DNA from: Blumeriella jaapii
Lineage: Eukaryota; Ascomycota; Leotiomycetes; Helotiales; Drepanopezizaceae
Direction: 5' to 3'
Assembly: GCA_009599575.1 (NCBI GenBank)
Contig: VWND01000072.1
Coordinates: 124,001-188,000, forward strand
Length of the DNA stretch: 64,000 bases
The translations under genes were made by a program, and so were the position numbers. Below are positions 1 through 10,025 of the stretch, one piece after another. The notes beneath the pieces are model-generated. The model had not been told where the DNA came from, did not search any database, and worked only from the letters and a program-made list of their open reading frames with translations. Within the stretch, counting starts at the first letter, position 1. Every line of letters starts with the position of its first letter.

Positions 1-140
1 TTTTCAATTTTATTTCTGAATATTAAAAGAGTTTCGACCTTTTTATATTAGCCTTTATTACTGTATCAATTCTATAATATTACAGGCAAAACCTTTCTTG
101 CATATTAGAAACTGACGCTTCAGACGGCGTAATAGCTTTT

Positions 141-401
141 GTGCTTTCGCAACTTTATAATAACGACTGGCTCCCAGTCGCTTATTTCAGCAAAACCATA
201 GCTTTCGCAGAACTGAACTACGTCGTATACGATAAAGAAATATTCGCAATCGTAAAATCTTTAAGCAATTTTCGTATTAAATTAATTAATTTAATTTATC
301 AGATTAAAATTATTACTAATCATAAGGTTTTAAAATACTTTATAACTTTCAAACTTAAACGTTCGATAAGCACGCTAGGCCGAGCTTTTCGCCGACTATA
401 A
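141..401 (+). pseudogene. RNase H domain remnant of gypsy polyprotein
   Basis: An open stretch of 86 codons reads like the RNase H region of a gypsy polymerase. It has the 'PVAYFSKT' segment (family PIAYxSKxL), 'YDKEIFAIV' (family YDKELLAIV) and 'ITNHKVLKYF' (family TDHKxLxYF). It opens into upstream AT-rich sequence and stops before the connection domain. This is a fragment of a decayed polyprotein, not a gene. Confidence 0.8.
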
Positions 402-825
402 CTTTTTTATTATATATAAACCAGGTAAATATAATCTTTTGACTGACGCATTAATACGTCGTACGAGCGAACTCGACCGTCAAAATTCTTTTAAACGCAT
501 CTAGCGTTTGCAAATATTTTTTCGAGCAAATCAGATCGATTACCGCTTTTTAACTAAAAAACTTCGATTTTTTACGGCTTTCGAAACAATTGTTTTTATC
601 GTTGAAATAACTGATCTTTTTTTCGCATTCCGTATCGTTAACCAGCTTTTCTACGCTAATCGCATAATTAGCAGCCTAATAGCTTTCCGAAAAAAAGCTA
701 TACGAAACGCTACGAAAAAAAACGACGATAATAATACTTCGTATATATTTAAACGCGATTTGCTGCTATATCACGATCGCCTGATAATACTAAATATCGA
801 TCACTTTCGTTTGGCTTTTGTACGA

Positions 826-1991
826 AAAATGCACGATCAGATTTCCACCGTTTATTCCAACGCTCGCAAAACTACGCAATTGCTTTCGGACCAATATTAT
901 TAGCGAGGTATAACAGCTTTCGTAAAACAATATTATCGCAATTATTACGCTTATCGAAAGAGTTTTATTTTAAAAAATAAGCGCTCCGGCCTTTTTTAAT
1001 TTTTTTTTATTCCTAACCACTTTTAAAAGTACGTTATAATAGATTTTTGCAGCTTTAACAAAAATAAACACGGTTACGATAACGTGTTCGTAATAATAAA
1101 TCGCTTTTTTAAACAAGCTATTTCGATTTTTTATTATAAAAATATCGATATTCGAAGCCTCGCTAAATTGTATATATTCTACGTGTACAAGTATTTTGGC
1201 CTTTTAAAAGTATTATTAGCGATCGTGGCCTTTAGTATTAATCTATCTTTTGGTTTGAATTAAATAAAATACTCGGTACGCAATTAAAGTTTTCGACAGC
1301 CGTTTATTCTGAAACCGACGGTCAGACCGAAATTTACAATTAATATTTGCAAAAACGCTTTCGACCTTTCGTAAATTTTTATTAAAACGATTAAAGCGAA
1401 TTTTTCTTAATAATAAATTTCGTTCAAATAATTCTTTTTTACGAAAATCTAGATGGCTTTTCACTTTTTAAAATTGTATACGATTATATTTCTTATATTA
1501 ATTAAAACTGGAAGCTCGATATTTCCTTTTTTTCTAATCTTTTATATAAGCTAAACGCAAACGAAGCTCGTACGTACGCTCGCCGCCATTACGACGTTTA
1601 AAACCTCGTTAAATCGCATTTTTAATAAACCTACGACAAAATAAAAAAAAGTGCGAATAAATCTCGCCGCGCAATCGATTTTAACGTTAACGATTACGTA
1701 TGGCTCGATATGCGTTTATTTCCGACTTCCCGGCCCTTTCGCAAGTTCGACAATTTTACAAACGGCTTTTTCAAAATTATAGCCAAAATTTTCGACAACG
1801 CTTTTAAGCTAAACCTTTCTAATATTATAAACGTACATCCAGTTTTTTACGCTAGTCGACTGCGTAAAGCAGCTAACGACGCGCTTTCAGATCAGGTTAA
1901 CCCAGCCCTTGAACTTATTAATATAATTAATAAGCTTAAATACGAAGTCGAAAAATTAATCGCCTGTCGAATACAACGGAAAACCTTTTAA
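826..1991 (+). pseudogene. Integrase remnant with chromodomain-like C-terminus
   Basis: After the RNase H fragment come a zinc-binding-type stretch near 826-903 ('MHDQISTVYSNARKTTQLL' resembles HDxxxxGHxGxxKTxxLL), then stop-riddled integrase core. An open 93-codon stretch at 1710-1991 matches the integrase C-terminal module: 'RPFRKFDN' region, 'IHPVFHxSxLR'-like segment and 'YEVEKLIACRIQRK', which resembles the YEVExIL start of a gypsy chromodomain. All are interrupted by RIP-type stops. Confidence 0.75.
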
Positions 1992-2234
1992 TACAAAGCT
2001 TTTTGAATAAATTTAAATAAAAATCTTACGTAGTACCCCGCGTCTGACTTTATATATGCTTTTTTAAAAATGCGCGATTTTTATTTGGCGTATAAAAAGC
2101 TTTCCGGTTTTTTTGCAAAATTTATAAACTGGCTGAAAGCGTATTCCGAAGGTTTGAACTCGTACGATTATTTGGATAGCGACGTACCAATAAATAAAAG
2201 CTCGAGGGCGCGCTTTTTTCGGACGGGAAAGTAG

Positions 2235-2503
2235 TGTAACGATTTACTTTGTTGCCACTTTTCGTGTCACCCCAGCAACTACGTATAGCTGCAAGCTCTC
2301 TGGTCTTTTGGTGAATCTTTCTATTAACTGTGGAAATTATTTATATATATAAAACTTTTTCTTTTTAGCAACTTCTGCCTTCTGCAATTGTTAATTTTAA
2401 ATAAATATCTTTGTTACAGAACCAAAGGCTCGTTTCTTATACCATATGAACACGGCGACCAGTTGACTGATCTCCCAGCCCTTCGACTGATTAGATCGTC
2501 ACA
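2235..2503 (+). repeat. LTR, copy 1 of gypsy relic
   Basis: The 269-bp block begins TGTAACGAT and ends ATCGTCACA, imperfect inverted ends that differ by one transition. It is preceded by a purine-rich tract (GGACGGGAAAG) fitting a polypurine primer site. It is repeated at 3588-3853 with mainly C/T and G/A differences. The sequence directly after it is an internal integrase segment rather than host DNA, showing the tandem duplication. Confidence 0.85.
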
Positions 2504-3587
2504 CTCGAAGCTTCGCTAAATTATATATATTTTACGTATACAAGTATTTTGGCTTTTTAAAAAGTATTATTAACGATCGTGACTTTTAATATTAATTTAT
2601 TTTTTGGTTTGAATTAAACAAAATACTCGATACGCAACTAAAGCTTTCGACAGCCGCTTATTCTAAAACCGATGGTCAGACCGAAATTTACAACTAATAT
2701 CTGCAAAAACGCTTTCGACCTTTCGTAAATTTTTATTAAAACGATTAAAGCGAATTTTTTTTAATAATAAATTTCGCTCAAATATTCTTTTTTTACGAAA
2801 ATCTAAATAGCCTTTCATTTTTTGAAATTATATACGATTACACTTCTTATATCAATTAGAACTGAAAGCTCGATATTTCCCCTTTTTTTAACTTTTTACA
2901 TAAGCTAAACGCAGACGAAGCTCGTGCGTACGCTCGCCGCCATTACGACGCCTGGAACTTCGCTAAATCGCATTTTCAACAAGCCTACGATAAAATAAAA
3001 AAAAATACGAATAAGTTTCGCCGCGCGATCGATTTTAACGTTAGCGATTACGTATAGTTCGATATGCGTTTATTTCCGATTTTCCGGCCTTTTCGCAAGC
3101 TCGATAATTTTATAAACGGCTTTTTTAAAATTATAGCCAAAATTTTCGATAACGCTTTTAAGCTAGACCTTTTTAATATTATAACGTATACCCAGTTTTT
3201 TACGTTAATCGACTGCGTAAAGCAGCTAACGACGCATTTTCAGATTAGATTAATTTAATTTTTAAATTTATTAATATAATTAATAAATTTAAATACGAAA
3301 TCGAAAAATTAATCGCTTATCGAATACAGCGAAAAACCTTTTAATATAAAACTTTTTAAATAGGCTTAAATAAAAATCTTACGTGGTACTTCGCGTTTGA
3401 TTTTATATATGTTTTTTTAAAAATGCGCGACTTTTATTTGGCGTATAAAAAGCTTTCCGGTTTTTTTGCAAAACTTATAAATTGGCTAAAAGCGTATTCC
3501 GAAAATTTGGATTCGTACGATTATTTGAATAACGACGTACTAATAAATAAAAGCTCGAGGGCGCGCTTTTTTCGGACGGGGGAATAG
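2504..3587 (+). repeat. Tandem second copy of integrase/3' internal region
   Basis: This block repeats the sequence from about 1153 to 2234 without a gap after LTR copy 1, including the same integrase C-terminal start ('MRLFPIFRPFRK' at 3064, compare 'MRLFPTSRPFRK' at 1710). Unit lengths including the LTR are 1351 and 1350 bp. The copy is more AT-rich and has acquired extra stops, so its 64-codon fragment ends before the chromodomain-like part. Confidence 0.85.
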
Positions 3588-3853
3588 TATAACGATTTAC
3601 TTTTTTGCTACTTCGCGTATTATCCCAGCAATTACGTATAATTGCAAGCTTTCTGATCTTCTGATAGATCTTCCATCAATTATGAAAACTATTATATATA
3701 TAAAGCATTTCCTTTTTAACAACTTCTGCCTTTTGCAGTTGTTGATTCTAAATGAATATTTTGTTACAGAACCAAAGGCTCGTTTTTTATACCATATGAA
3801 CACGGCGACCAGTTGACTGATCTTCCAGCCCTCCGACTGATTAGATCGTCACA
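3588..3853 (+). repeat. LTR, copy 2 of gypsy relic
   Basis: About 266 bp matching the LTR at 2235-2503. It starts TATAACGAT (TGT turned to TAT by a G-to-A change) and ends GATCGTCACA. Downstream sequence departs from the repeat, so this is the right border of the element. Confidence 0.85.
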
Positions 3854-3970
3854 ACTATCTTACCCACCGATATATGGCCGTATCAGTCTGGTTTTCCTAC
3901 CTACTTTTACAATATATTTTATGATTTTTAAAATCATCGAAGGCCTTTTAGTTTCTAGTTTCTATTTTTT

Positions 3971-4002
<32 letters not shown>
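3971..4002 (+). repeat. Poly-T tract
   Basis: An almost unbroken run of about 30 T follows the right border of the gypsy relic, before the SINE/LINE-tail-like copy. It could be a mononucleotide expansion or the poly-A tail of something inserted on the minus strand; nothing recognisable lies beside it. Confidence 0.8.
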
Positions 4003-4005
<3 letters not shown>

Positions 4006-4129
4006 CCTACTGGTTATACCACGTTTGCGTTTTTACGCGATTAACAGGCCATATTTTTGACCGGTGTCGTATATACAATTCTTGGGTTTAAACTCAAAGC
4101 TTTACGCTTATATTTTTTTTTACTGACGG

Positions 4130-4337
4130 ACCATCGCAAAGGGCGGCGAAAAGCGTAGTCGACAGCAGCAATAGCTGTATTAAAACGAACTGCTTTCGGG
4201 GTCGTACTTTTGTATTTAAATCCTTAGCTTAGCACGTCTCCGTACCCCCTGTGAGGTCCTAGGAAGGCAGACCGAGTTATGGCTGCCCTCCGCTAGACGT
4301 TAATCAATACTACTACTACTACTACTACTACTACTAT
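4130..4337 (+). mobile_element. SINE- or LINE-tail-like short repeat, copy A, with (TAC)n tail
   Basis: The stretch shares blocks with the sequences at about 16.8-17.0 kb and 56.0-56.3 kb (reverse orientation) and 50.7-50.85 kb. Shared blocks include ACCATCGCAAAGGGC-like sequence, AACTGCTTTC, TTAGCACGTCTCC and a terminal core CTAGACGTTAA. In this copy the core runs straight into about ten TAC repeats (4309-4337). A conserved 3' core followed by a variable microsatellite tail is typical of SINEs or 5'-truncated LINEs. No tRNA-like A/B box was recognised. Confidence 0.6.
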
Positions 4338-5039
4338 TACTTCCGACCTTTTCTTCTTCGTATAAATCCTTCTTAATATAACTTTAATAACTGGTTTTTT
4401 AGCAACCATTTTTATAAAATGTTTTACTTAAATGTCATTTCCAGCTTTTATAATACTATCCGGCCCCCACGGCCTATTCGTAGAAAGTGTTATTCGAGGG
4501 TTGGTAAAAGGCAGAGGGTCTTGGATAATCACCTGACTCAGACACGTGATGTTGGTTCCTGACACACTAGTATTTCCCTGCCATATGAATCTTTGAAAGG
4601 CAGAAATCAGTTTAGCAATCAACCTAACGATTTGTTTCGCTAGTGCATCCCTGTTATTCAAACCTTACAATTTTTCGGGAATATCCGATGGTTATGTAAT
4701 ACCAAAAGTATCATTCATAAAAATAGATATTGTCCAGATAGCAAGGAACAACGTTGGACGCAGAAATCAGTTCAACAATCAACCTGCTAATTTATTTCAA
4801 TGTGTTGCGATGTTTTGGATCACGCTTTACTGGCTTGTTAGCTATGCCGACCGGACCGAGGAGCGGTTCACGCTTCTTAAGGGCGCACACCACCCTTATA
4901 ATTAATACTACTACAAGTCAACGAAACTGTTCTGAGTGCACCTAATGCTTTCACCGTACTGTACCCAATACTACATTAGTCTTTCCCTGTCATTTTAACC
5001 TTACCAGTATTTTCTGTTCGCAAATTTGAATTACTTGAT
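4338..5039. other. Non-coding decayed repeat sequence
   Basis: No convincing gene. A segment of about 40 bp (GCAGAAATCAG...CAATCAACCT...) occurs at about 4600-4640 and again at about 4757-4800 in the same direction, with transitions between copies, so this is probably an older repeat fragment. Short ORFs here look like chance. Confidence 0.5.
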
Positions 5040-5272
5040 TTTCGTTTATGCGTATGCAATACGATATGGCCTCGCTTGGTCTTTTGATTAACTGGGGAAA
5101 CCTTTTCATGATACGTAAAGCTTTGTCCTTTTAGCAACTTCTATCTTTTATGGTTATGATTCTCAATGATGTTCTATTATTACAGAACCGAAGTCCTAGC
5201 TTCTTCCGGGCTATATGACCCCAGTGACCCCTAGTTGATTGATTTTAGCCTTCGTCTGGATAGATCGTTGTC
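5040..5272 (+). repeat. Diverged solo LTR fragment related to the gypsy LTR
   Basis: Blocks align in order with LTR copies 1 and 2: TTTTAGCAACTTCT, TATTATTACAGAACC (compare TTTGTTACAGAACC), a CTATATGACCCCAGTGACC block (compare CATATGAACACGGCGACC) and a final GATAGATCGTTGTC. Many indels and substitutions, and a less AT-biased composition, suggest an older insertion or a related family. No internal region accompanies it. Confidence 0.6.
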
Positions 5273-7132
5273 TTCAGCCGGCCTAGATGATAAATCTCGA
5301 GGACCTTGTTCCTTTTCGCTTTTTCTGTTTTTGTTTGTGCTAGAGGAAGCGGGTTCTAGGCACACCAAGCGCAGTGTATTAGAATATATTAATCTACTGT
5401 TCTCGATTAAACCCGGTTCGCATTCGTAGGCTGAGAATAGTGAATTGAAAAAGTAAAAATCAAGCAAAAGCCAACTTTCCTATCAAGGTTGAAGGATCAG
5501 ATTGTGACAAATAGATAGCCGAGTAAACCAGTGCGAGCAAAGAGTGTACAAGCAAGCTTGTTCTATGGGGAATGCGTTTATTTTTTATTTTTTTCAGGGA
5601 AACGAGACAGCTGCAGCCATCCAAACTGTCGGGAAAAGAGCAAAAGCAAAAGTGGCCAGGGCGGTGCATTTGAAACTGGGTAGCTGGAAGCTGAGAGTCT
5701 ATAAAGACCGCTGAGTAACCGTAAAAAGAGTGTGTAAGACAAGAATTTGATTGTGGGATGACACAATAAAAATCAGATTTGATGCAGTTCTACGGAGAAT
5801 ACAAAATTTATACATAAAACCCTTTTTCAAAGGCATTGATAAACCAGCTTAGCAGATTTTCTGGCTTCGGCTGTGGACAGGGCGTGATATTAAATCTTCC
5901 TAAAGCAAATTCTTCGTCCCAGATGAAATTGTTACTCCCAGAACCTCTGAATTTTCTGGTATGTAACTTCTAAACCCCGTTTCCAACCCTCAGGATGTAA
6001 ATATCTCGCCTGGGAGGGAGTGGTACAAAGCTCACTCCGTGCTTACTTGCAATCTCACCTCTTCGTATTCCAAGCTGCCCCCACCGATTCTTCTTAAAAG
6101 AAGGAACGCATTAACACCCAAGCATTGTCAAATCTAAAACACCATGATCTGGCGAGTAGGTGCGATGATGTACAAGCAAGTACTCTCTGTATGTACTGTA
6201 CAGCCGACGCATCTCGTCCAATCCCCTTGGTGCAACCCCGCTGAGATGAACAGCCGGCCATGAATCGACCGAACCTTGAACGATGCCCACTTGACAGCGG
6301 AGTTCATCGGGATAGTCAATGGTCTGCCAAACAGCCGAGCCGCGTTTCCCGACGAGGTGGCCCAGCCGAATCACATGAGCAATCTCGGTCTGTACTGTAC
6401 GACGTAAGGCGCCTCCAAGGGTTCCTGGGTGAGTTTCAAAGTTGCGACACTGGTTCCTGGCCAGTAAAACGTTATTTCATTCTTCTAGAACGTGATGAGA
6501 GTCGCGTGACAGCAGGCCGCGAAACTCTTTCTATTTTAAACTGGATTGTTTTGACTGCAGCTGGAGATGTTCATCGGAAGCATGCAATGCATCAGGATGG
6601 AGGTACATGATCAAGTGGTTTGTTTTTTTTCCCGCTTCTCGGTTGCACCAACCGCTCGCCTGTCTGGCTTTGAGCGATTCATGTGCAGGAAGGCTAATGA
6701 GTTGGGTTATTCTTCGGCTGACCGAAGTGCAGAATCTCTTCCACTCGAGTCAGATCGGAACCGACGCGGATCCGACAAACACTAGAGAAAGTAGTAGGAC
6801 CGTTAGCAGCACACTCACTGCAGGATAAGCGATGCCTCGGACTTTGTCAACAAAGCAACCGAGCAATTGCCCCTACCTAACTACCACGCTACCTTAGGTA
6901 CCTACAGTGCTGACCTGCTTACCTACAGTACTTCGCTACACTCTGCCCGCCTTCTTCCACGAGGCAGTCCACGGTCTGTTCCCGAGGCCAATGGACGCCA
7001 TTCAGTGCCGTCGCGCCGGTTCCGACCACGCCGACATGAGCTGGGAAAGCTTGATCTCTCGATCCTCAGCGTGTGTGGAGGAGGCAAACCTGGGTACGAA
7101 GTACGAGACAGACAGGCGTAGCGATCGCTCGT
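5273..7132. other. Gene-poor intergenic region
   Basis: Base composition returns to normal but no ORF shows a recognisable domain, codon periodicity or paired splice signals. Overlapping ORFs on both strands at 6.1-7.1 kb shadow one another and resemble nothing I know. Scattered GTACTGTAC palindromes occur near 6195 and 6390. Confidence 0.5.
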
Positions 7133-7269
7133 GCCATCCCTGAGCTTTCCCCAGGACAAGACGGGCGACATTAACCCCATGGATCTTCTCCGCATTCTTG
7201 TGGCCATCCCTGAGCTTTCCCCAGGACAAGACGGACGACAATAACCCCGTGGATCTTCTCCGCATTCTT
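7133..7269 (+). repeat. 70-bp tandem duplication upstream of the transporter
   Basis: A 70-bp unit starting GCCATCCCTGAGCTTTCCCC occurs twice head to tail (7133-7202, then 7203-7269 partial) with four or so substitutions. It lies about 210 bp upstream of the MFS start codon, so it may duplicate promoter sequence. Confidence 0.9.
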
Positions 7270-7329
7270 TAGATTCTAAGTGCTGCCTCGCTCCCTTGGC
7301 ATGGGGTAAGCTTGTAAGCCATGTGAAGT

Positions 7330-7481
7330 ATCTTGATTGAGTATTTATATTACCCCGTCCGCCCTTCTTGGACTCCACACTCTGCACTCTCTCCGCTCTT
7401 CCATTGCCTCTCAACACCCACATTCGATTGTCGTCCCTTCTCGCTACAGTAGACCGTGGGCTTTTGCCATCTCAATTCGCC
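7330..7481 (+). promoter_or_regulatory. Likely core promoter and 5' leader of the sugar transporter
   Basis: A TATTTATATTA element near 7341 is followed by pyrimidine-rich leader sequence and then the start codon in the context TTCGCCATGTC. TATA-like boxes at this distance are common in regulated fungal genes. No operator could be assigned. Confidence 0.35.
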
Positions 7482-9439
7482 ATGTCGAAAGAAGAAGATT
7501 CTGGCCAAAGCCACCATGAAAGCATCAGCATTCCAGATGCCCCGGTTGTCCCGCGTTCGCAGATGAACATCGTCGAACGGGCTCTCAAGCCCCAACGATA
7601 CACACCGCGATACCCGCAATTCATGGTAGGGAAACCTATCCTGTGGACAACATGCATTTTCGCCGCTCTCGGAGACCTCCTCTTCGGCTATGATCAAGGT
7701 GAGAGATCTCGCTCCCCGCATGCCTTCCAGGCTACTCAGCTGACTTGATGGTCAGGTATCATGGCCGGTCTCTTGGTCAATACGGCTTTCAACAAACGAT
7801 TCTACGGCGATCGTGGAGGCGCGGATGGGACCTCGAGCAATGTCGACCCCAACATTATCGGTACGGTTGGATTCCACATCCAGCCTTTTGCCCATCGTCG
7901 TACAGCTCTCTGACGCGTTCTAGGTATCACCGTGGCCTGTCTCCAACTGACGGCTGCCGTCGGATCCATCACGTCTGGCTTTCTCGGAGACATTATGGGA
8001 CGACAGAGATGTGTCCGATTGGGGGCCTTCTTTTACTTCTTCACGGCATTCATCCAGTGCTACGCTACCACCCTGGAAATGTTCATCATCGGGAAGTCTC
8101 CAAGGCTACGGTGTTGGTGTCCTCTCCATGACGGTGCCAGTCATCCAGACCGAGATTGCAGCTCCACACAAAGTAAGCGATATCCTCGTCCTTTATATAT
8201 GTGGCATCTGGATACTAACGCGGGCACCAGCGTGGACTGATGGTCGGGGTTGAGTACACATTCCTAATCGGTGGATACGCGCTATCCTGCTGGATTGACT
8301 ACGCGTTCCATTTCAAGCTCCCAAGCGACATTTCGTGGCAAGGTCCTTTCTACGTGCAGATGGCCTTTGCGTCGATTCTCTTTATCATGACCTTCTTCCT
8401 CCCCGAGACACCGAGATGGTTGGCGTCCAACGGTTCCGCGATGAGTCGCTCCAGACCATAGCCGATCTTCACTCTAATGGTGACATCAACGACGCGGACA
8501 CGCAACACGTCTTTTTGGAGATTCTGCAAGCCGTCAATTATGAAGCCACACAGGGCAAGATCACGGTCAAGGCAAGTCGACACCCCCGTGGCGCATGAGC
8601 AGTCCATGGCTTGCTAACTGCGCCGTCCAGGACATGTTCACCAAGTACCGCAAGAGGACCTTTGTCGGCATCACGGCGCAGATGTTTGCTCAGCTGAACG
8701 GCATCAACGTCATCTCCTTCTACCTGCCCACGTCTCTCGCTGCTGCTGGGTTCAGTACCAGCAAGGCGCTCCTATACACCGCTGCCAACTCGATTCCCTA
8801 CACCGCCGCCACCATTCCCGTCTGGTGGCTAGCCGACCGCTGGGGAAGAAGGCCTCTCTTGATCTGTGGAGGTACGTCCCGTCTCGCCTCTGAAACTCCC
8901 CTCTGAACTCCCCGGGTGGATGGATGGATGGATGGATGGATGCTTGCTGACACCGTCGACCAGGCCTCGCGATGGCCGTGGCCCTCACCATCATGTGCGT
9001 CTTCAACGAGGCGCCCATCTCCAACGCCTTGACTCGAGCGAACGGCATCTACGCCTTCGTCGTCATCTACAATGCCATCTACGGCATGACTTGGGGGCCG
9101 ATGCCCTGGCTCTTGCCCGCCGAGGTCTTCCCTCTCCGCGCGCGCAGCCAGGGCATGGCATACGCGACCACTTCGAACTGGCTGTTCAACTTTGCCATCG
9201 GCATGTCGTCGCCGTCGGCCTTCAGTGGCATCGGCGGCTACTACTACGTGGTCATCGCCGGCTTCTGTCTCGTCTCGGTCTGCCTCGCCAAGTTCTATTA
9301 CATCGAGACGGCCAATCACACCCTGGAGGAGGTGGCCATCGCATTCGGCGACAAGGCCTTCTTAGTCGACGACCGCCAGGTGCTCGCGTCGGCGCAGCTG
9401 TCTCGCCGGGTGAATGCTGGACCGGCCGACGATGTTTGA
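7482..9439 (+). pseudogene. MFS sugar transporter (STL1-like), two coding frameshifts
   Basis: Twelve-helix sugar/H+ symporter type. Family marks: 'FGYDQG' in helix 1, 'GDIMGRQR', 'LPETPRWL' (family PESPRWL), 'AQLNGINVISFY', 'DRWGRRP' and 'LPAEVFPLRARSQG'. Exons: 7482-7698, 7756-7860, 7924-8172, 8231-8571, 8631-8871, 8964-9439. The fourth intron is GC-AG (AAG|GCAAGT). Two breaks cannot be explained by introns because conserved protein sequence is contiguous across them. Near 8093 the frame jumps inside the helix reading 'MFIIG...SLQGYGVG', and near 8433 one base is missing between 'ASNG' and 'FRDESLQ'. Restoring two bases and one base gives a full 543-residue protein. Everything else is well preserved, so inactivation is recent or the indels are assembly errors. 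Confidence 0.75.
8917..8941 (+). repeat. (GGAT)n microsatellite inside a transporter intron
   Basis: About six GGAT units lie within the fifth intron (8872-8963) of the MFS gene and do not affect its reading frame. Confidence 0.9.
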
Positions 9440-10025
9440 AGGTGTGCGTACAATGCCTCTCGAGGAATGAGGGAAGCCGTGGAACCTGGGGAAGCTCTCG
9501 TCTTTGGGTCCGCGCATCGATTTGTATCTAGAGAGTTTGAAGCAATTCAGTGAATGTGCAAGAATTGGCCTGCCTATCGTGTTCATACGTACTAGACCGA
9601 GGGACGGTGCTGTGATGTGTTGTGTTGTGTTGTGCTGGATGTGTTGTTGCGTGAGAGACCTGCCTATACAATCTCGACCTCCCATCCCGCTGCCTAGAAA
9701 ACCTCGACCTCCCATCCCGCCGCGCCACGCCCCGCCCCGCCCCGCTCTCGGGAATCCGCGATGGACCATTGATCGTCCGAGACTGCTAGCGCGTACCCCA
9801 CACCCCGCCGCGCCCCGCCGCTTCTTAGCATCTCTGCCACCGCCTCGGACCTGGTCGCGCTAGTCGCTTCTCGCTCCCCTTCGTCCTTCTCTTCGTCGTC
9901 GTCCTCTTCCTCCTCCTCCTCCTCCTCCTCCTCTCCCCCTCCTCCTCCTCTCCTCCATCCTCCCCCTCCTCTCTCCAACCCGACCATGCGCGCAGGAATC
10001 AGCACTATTATCGCCATCGCTCGAT
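9440..10025. other. Intergenic: transporter 3' end and regulator promoter
   Basis: No gene. It holds an imperfect 26-bp duplication (CCTCGACCTCCCATCCCGC near 9691 and again just before it), GC-rich CCCCGCC repeats and a strong polypyrimidine tract (CCT/TCC repeats, about 9890-9965) ending near the regulator start codon. CT-rich leaders just before the start codon are typical of fungal promoters. Confidence 0.6.

Larger units (their letters stand above)
1..3853 (+). mobile_element. RIP-degraded Ty3/gypsy LTR retrotransposon, 5' end outside window
   Basis: AT-rich sequence littered with TAA/TAG/TGA holds recognisable retroelement fragments in gypsy order on the + strand: RNase H, integrase zinc-binding region, integrase core, integrase C-terminus with a chromodomain-like tail, then an LTR. 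The LTR has TGT...ACA ends. The last 1.35 kb (integrase core onwards plus LTR) is present twice in direct tandem. Differences between the two units are largely C/T and G/A transitions, as expected of RIP, the fungal premeiotic mutation of repeats. No intact ORF survives, so the element is dead. The gag, protease and polymerase part would lie left of the window. Confidence 0.85.

Noticed and set aside
6923..7423. 166-codon ORF on the minus strand over the 70-bp repeat
   Set aside because: Its apparent length comes from the duplicated unit; another frame is also open across it and no family is recognised.
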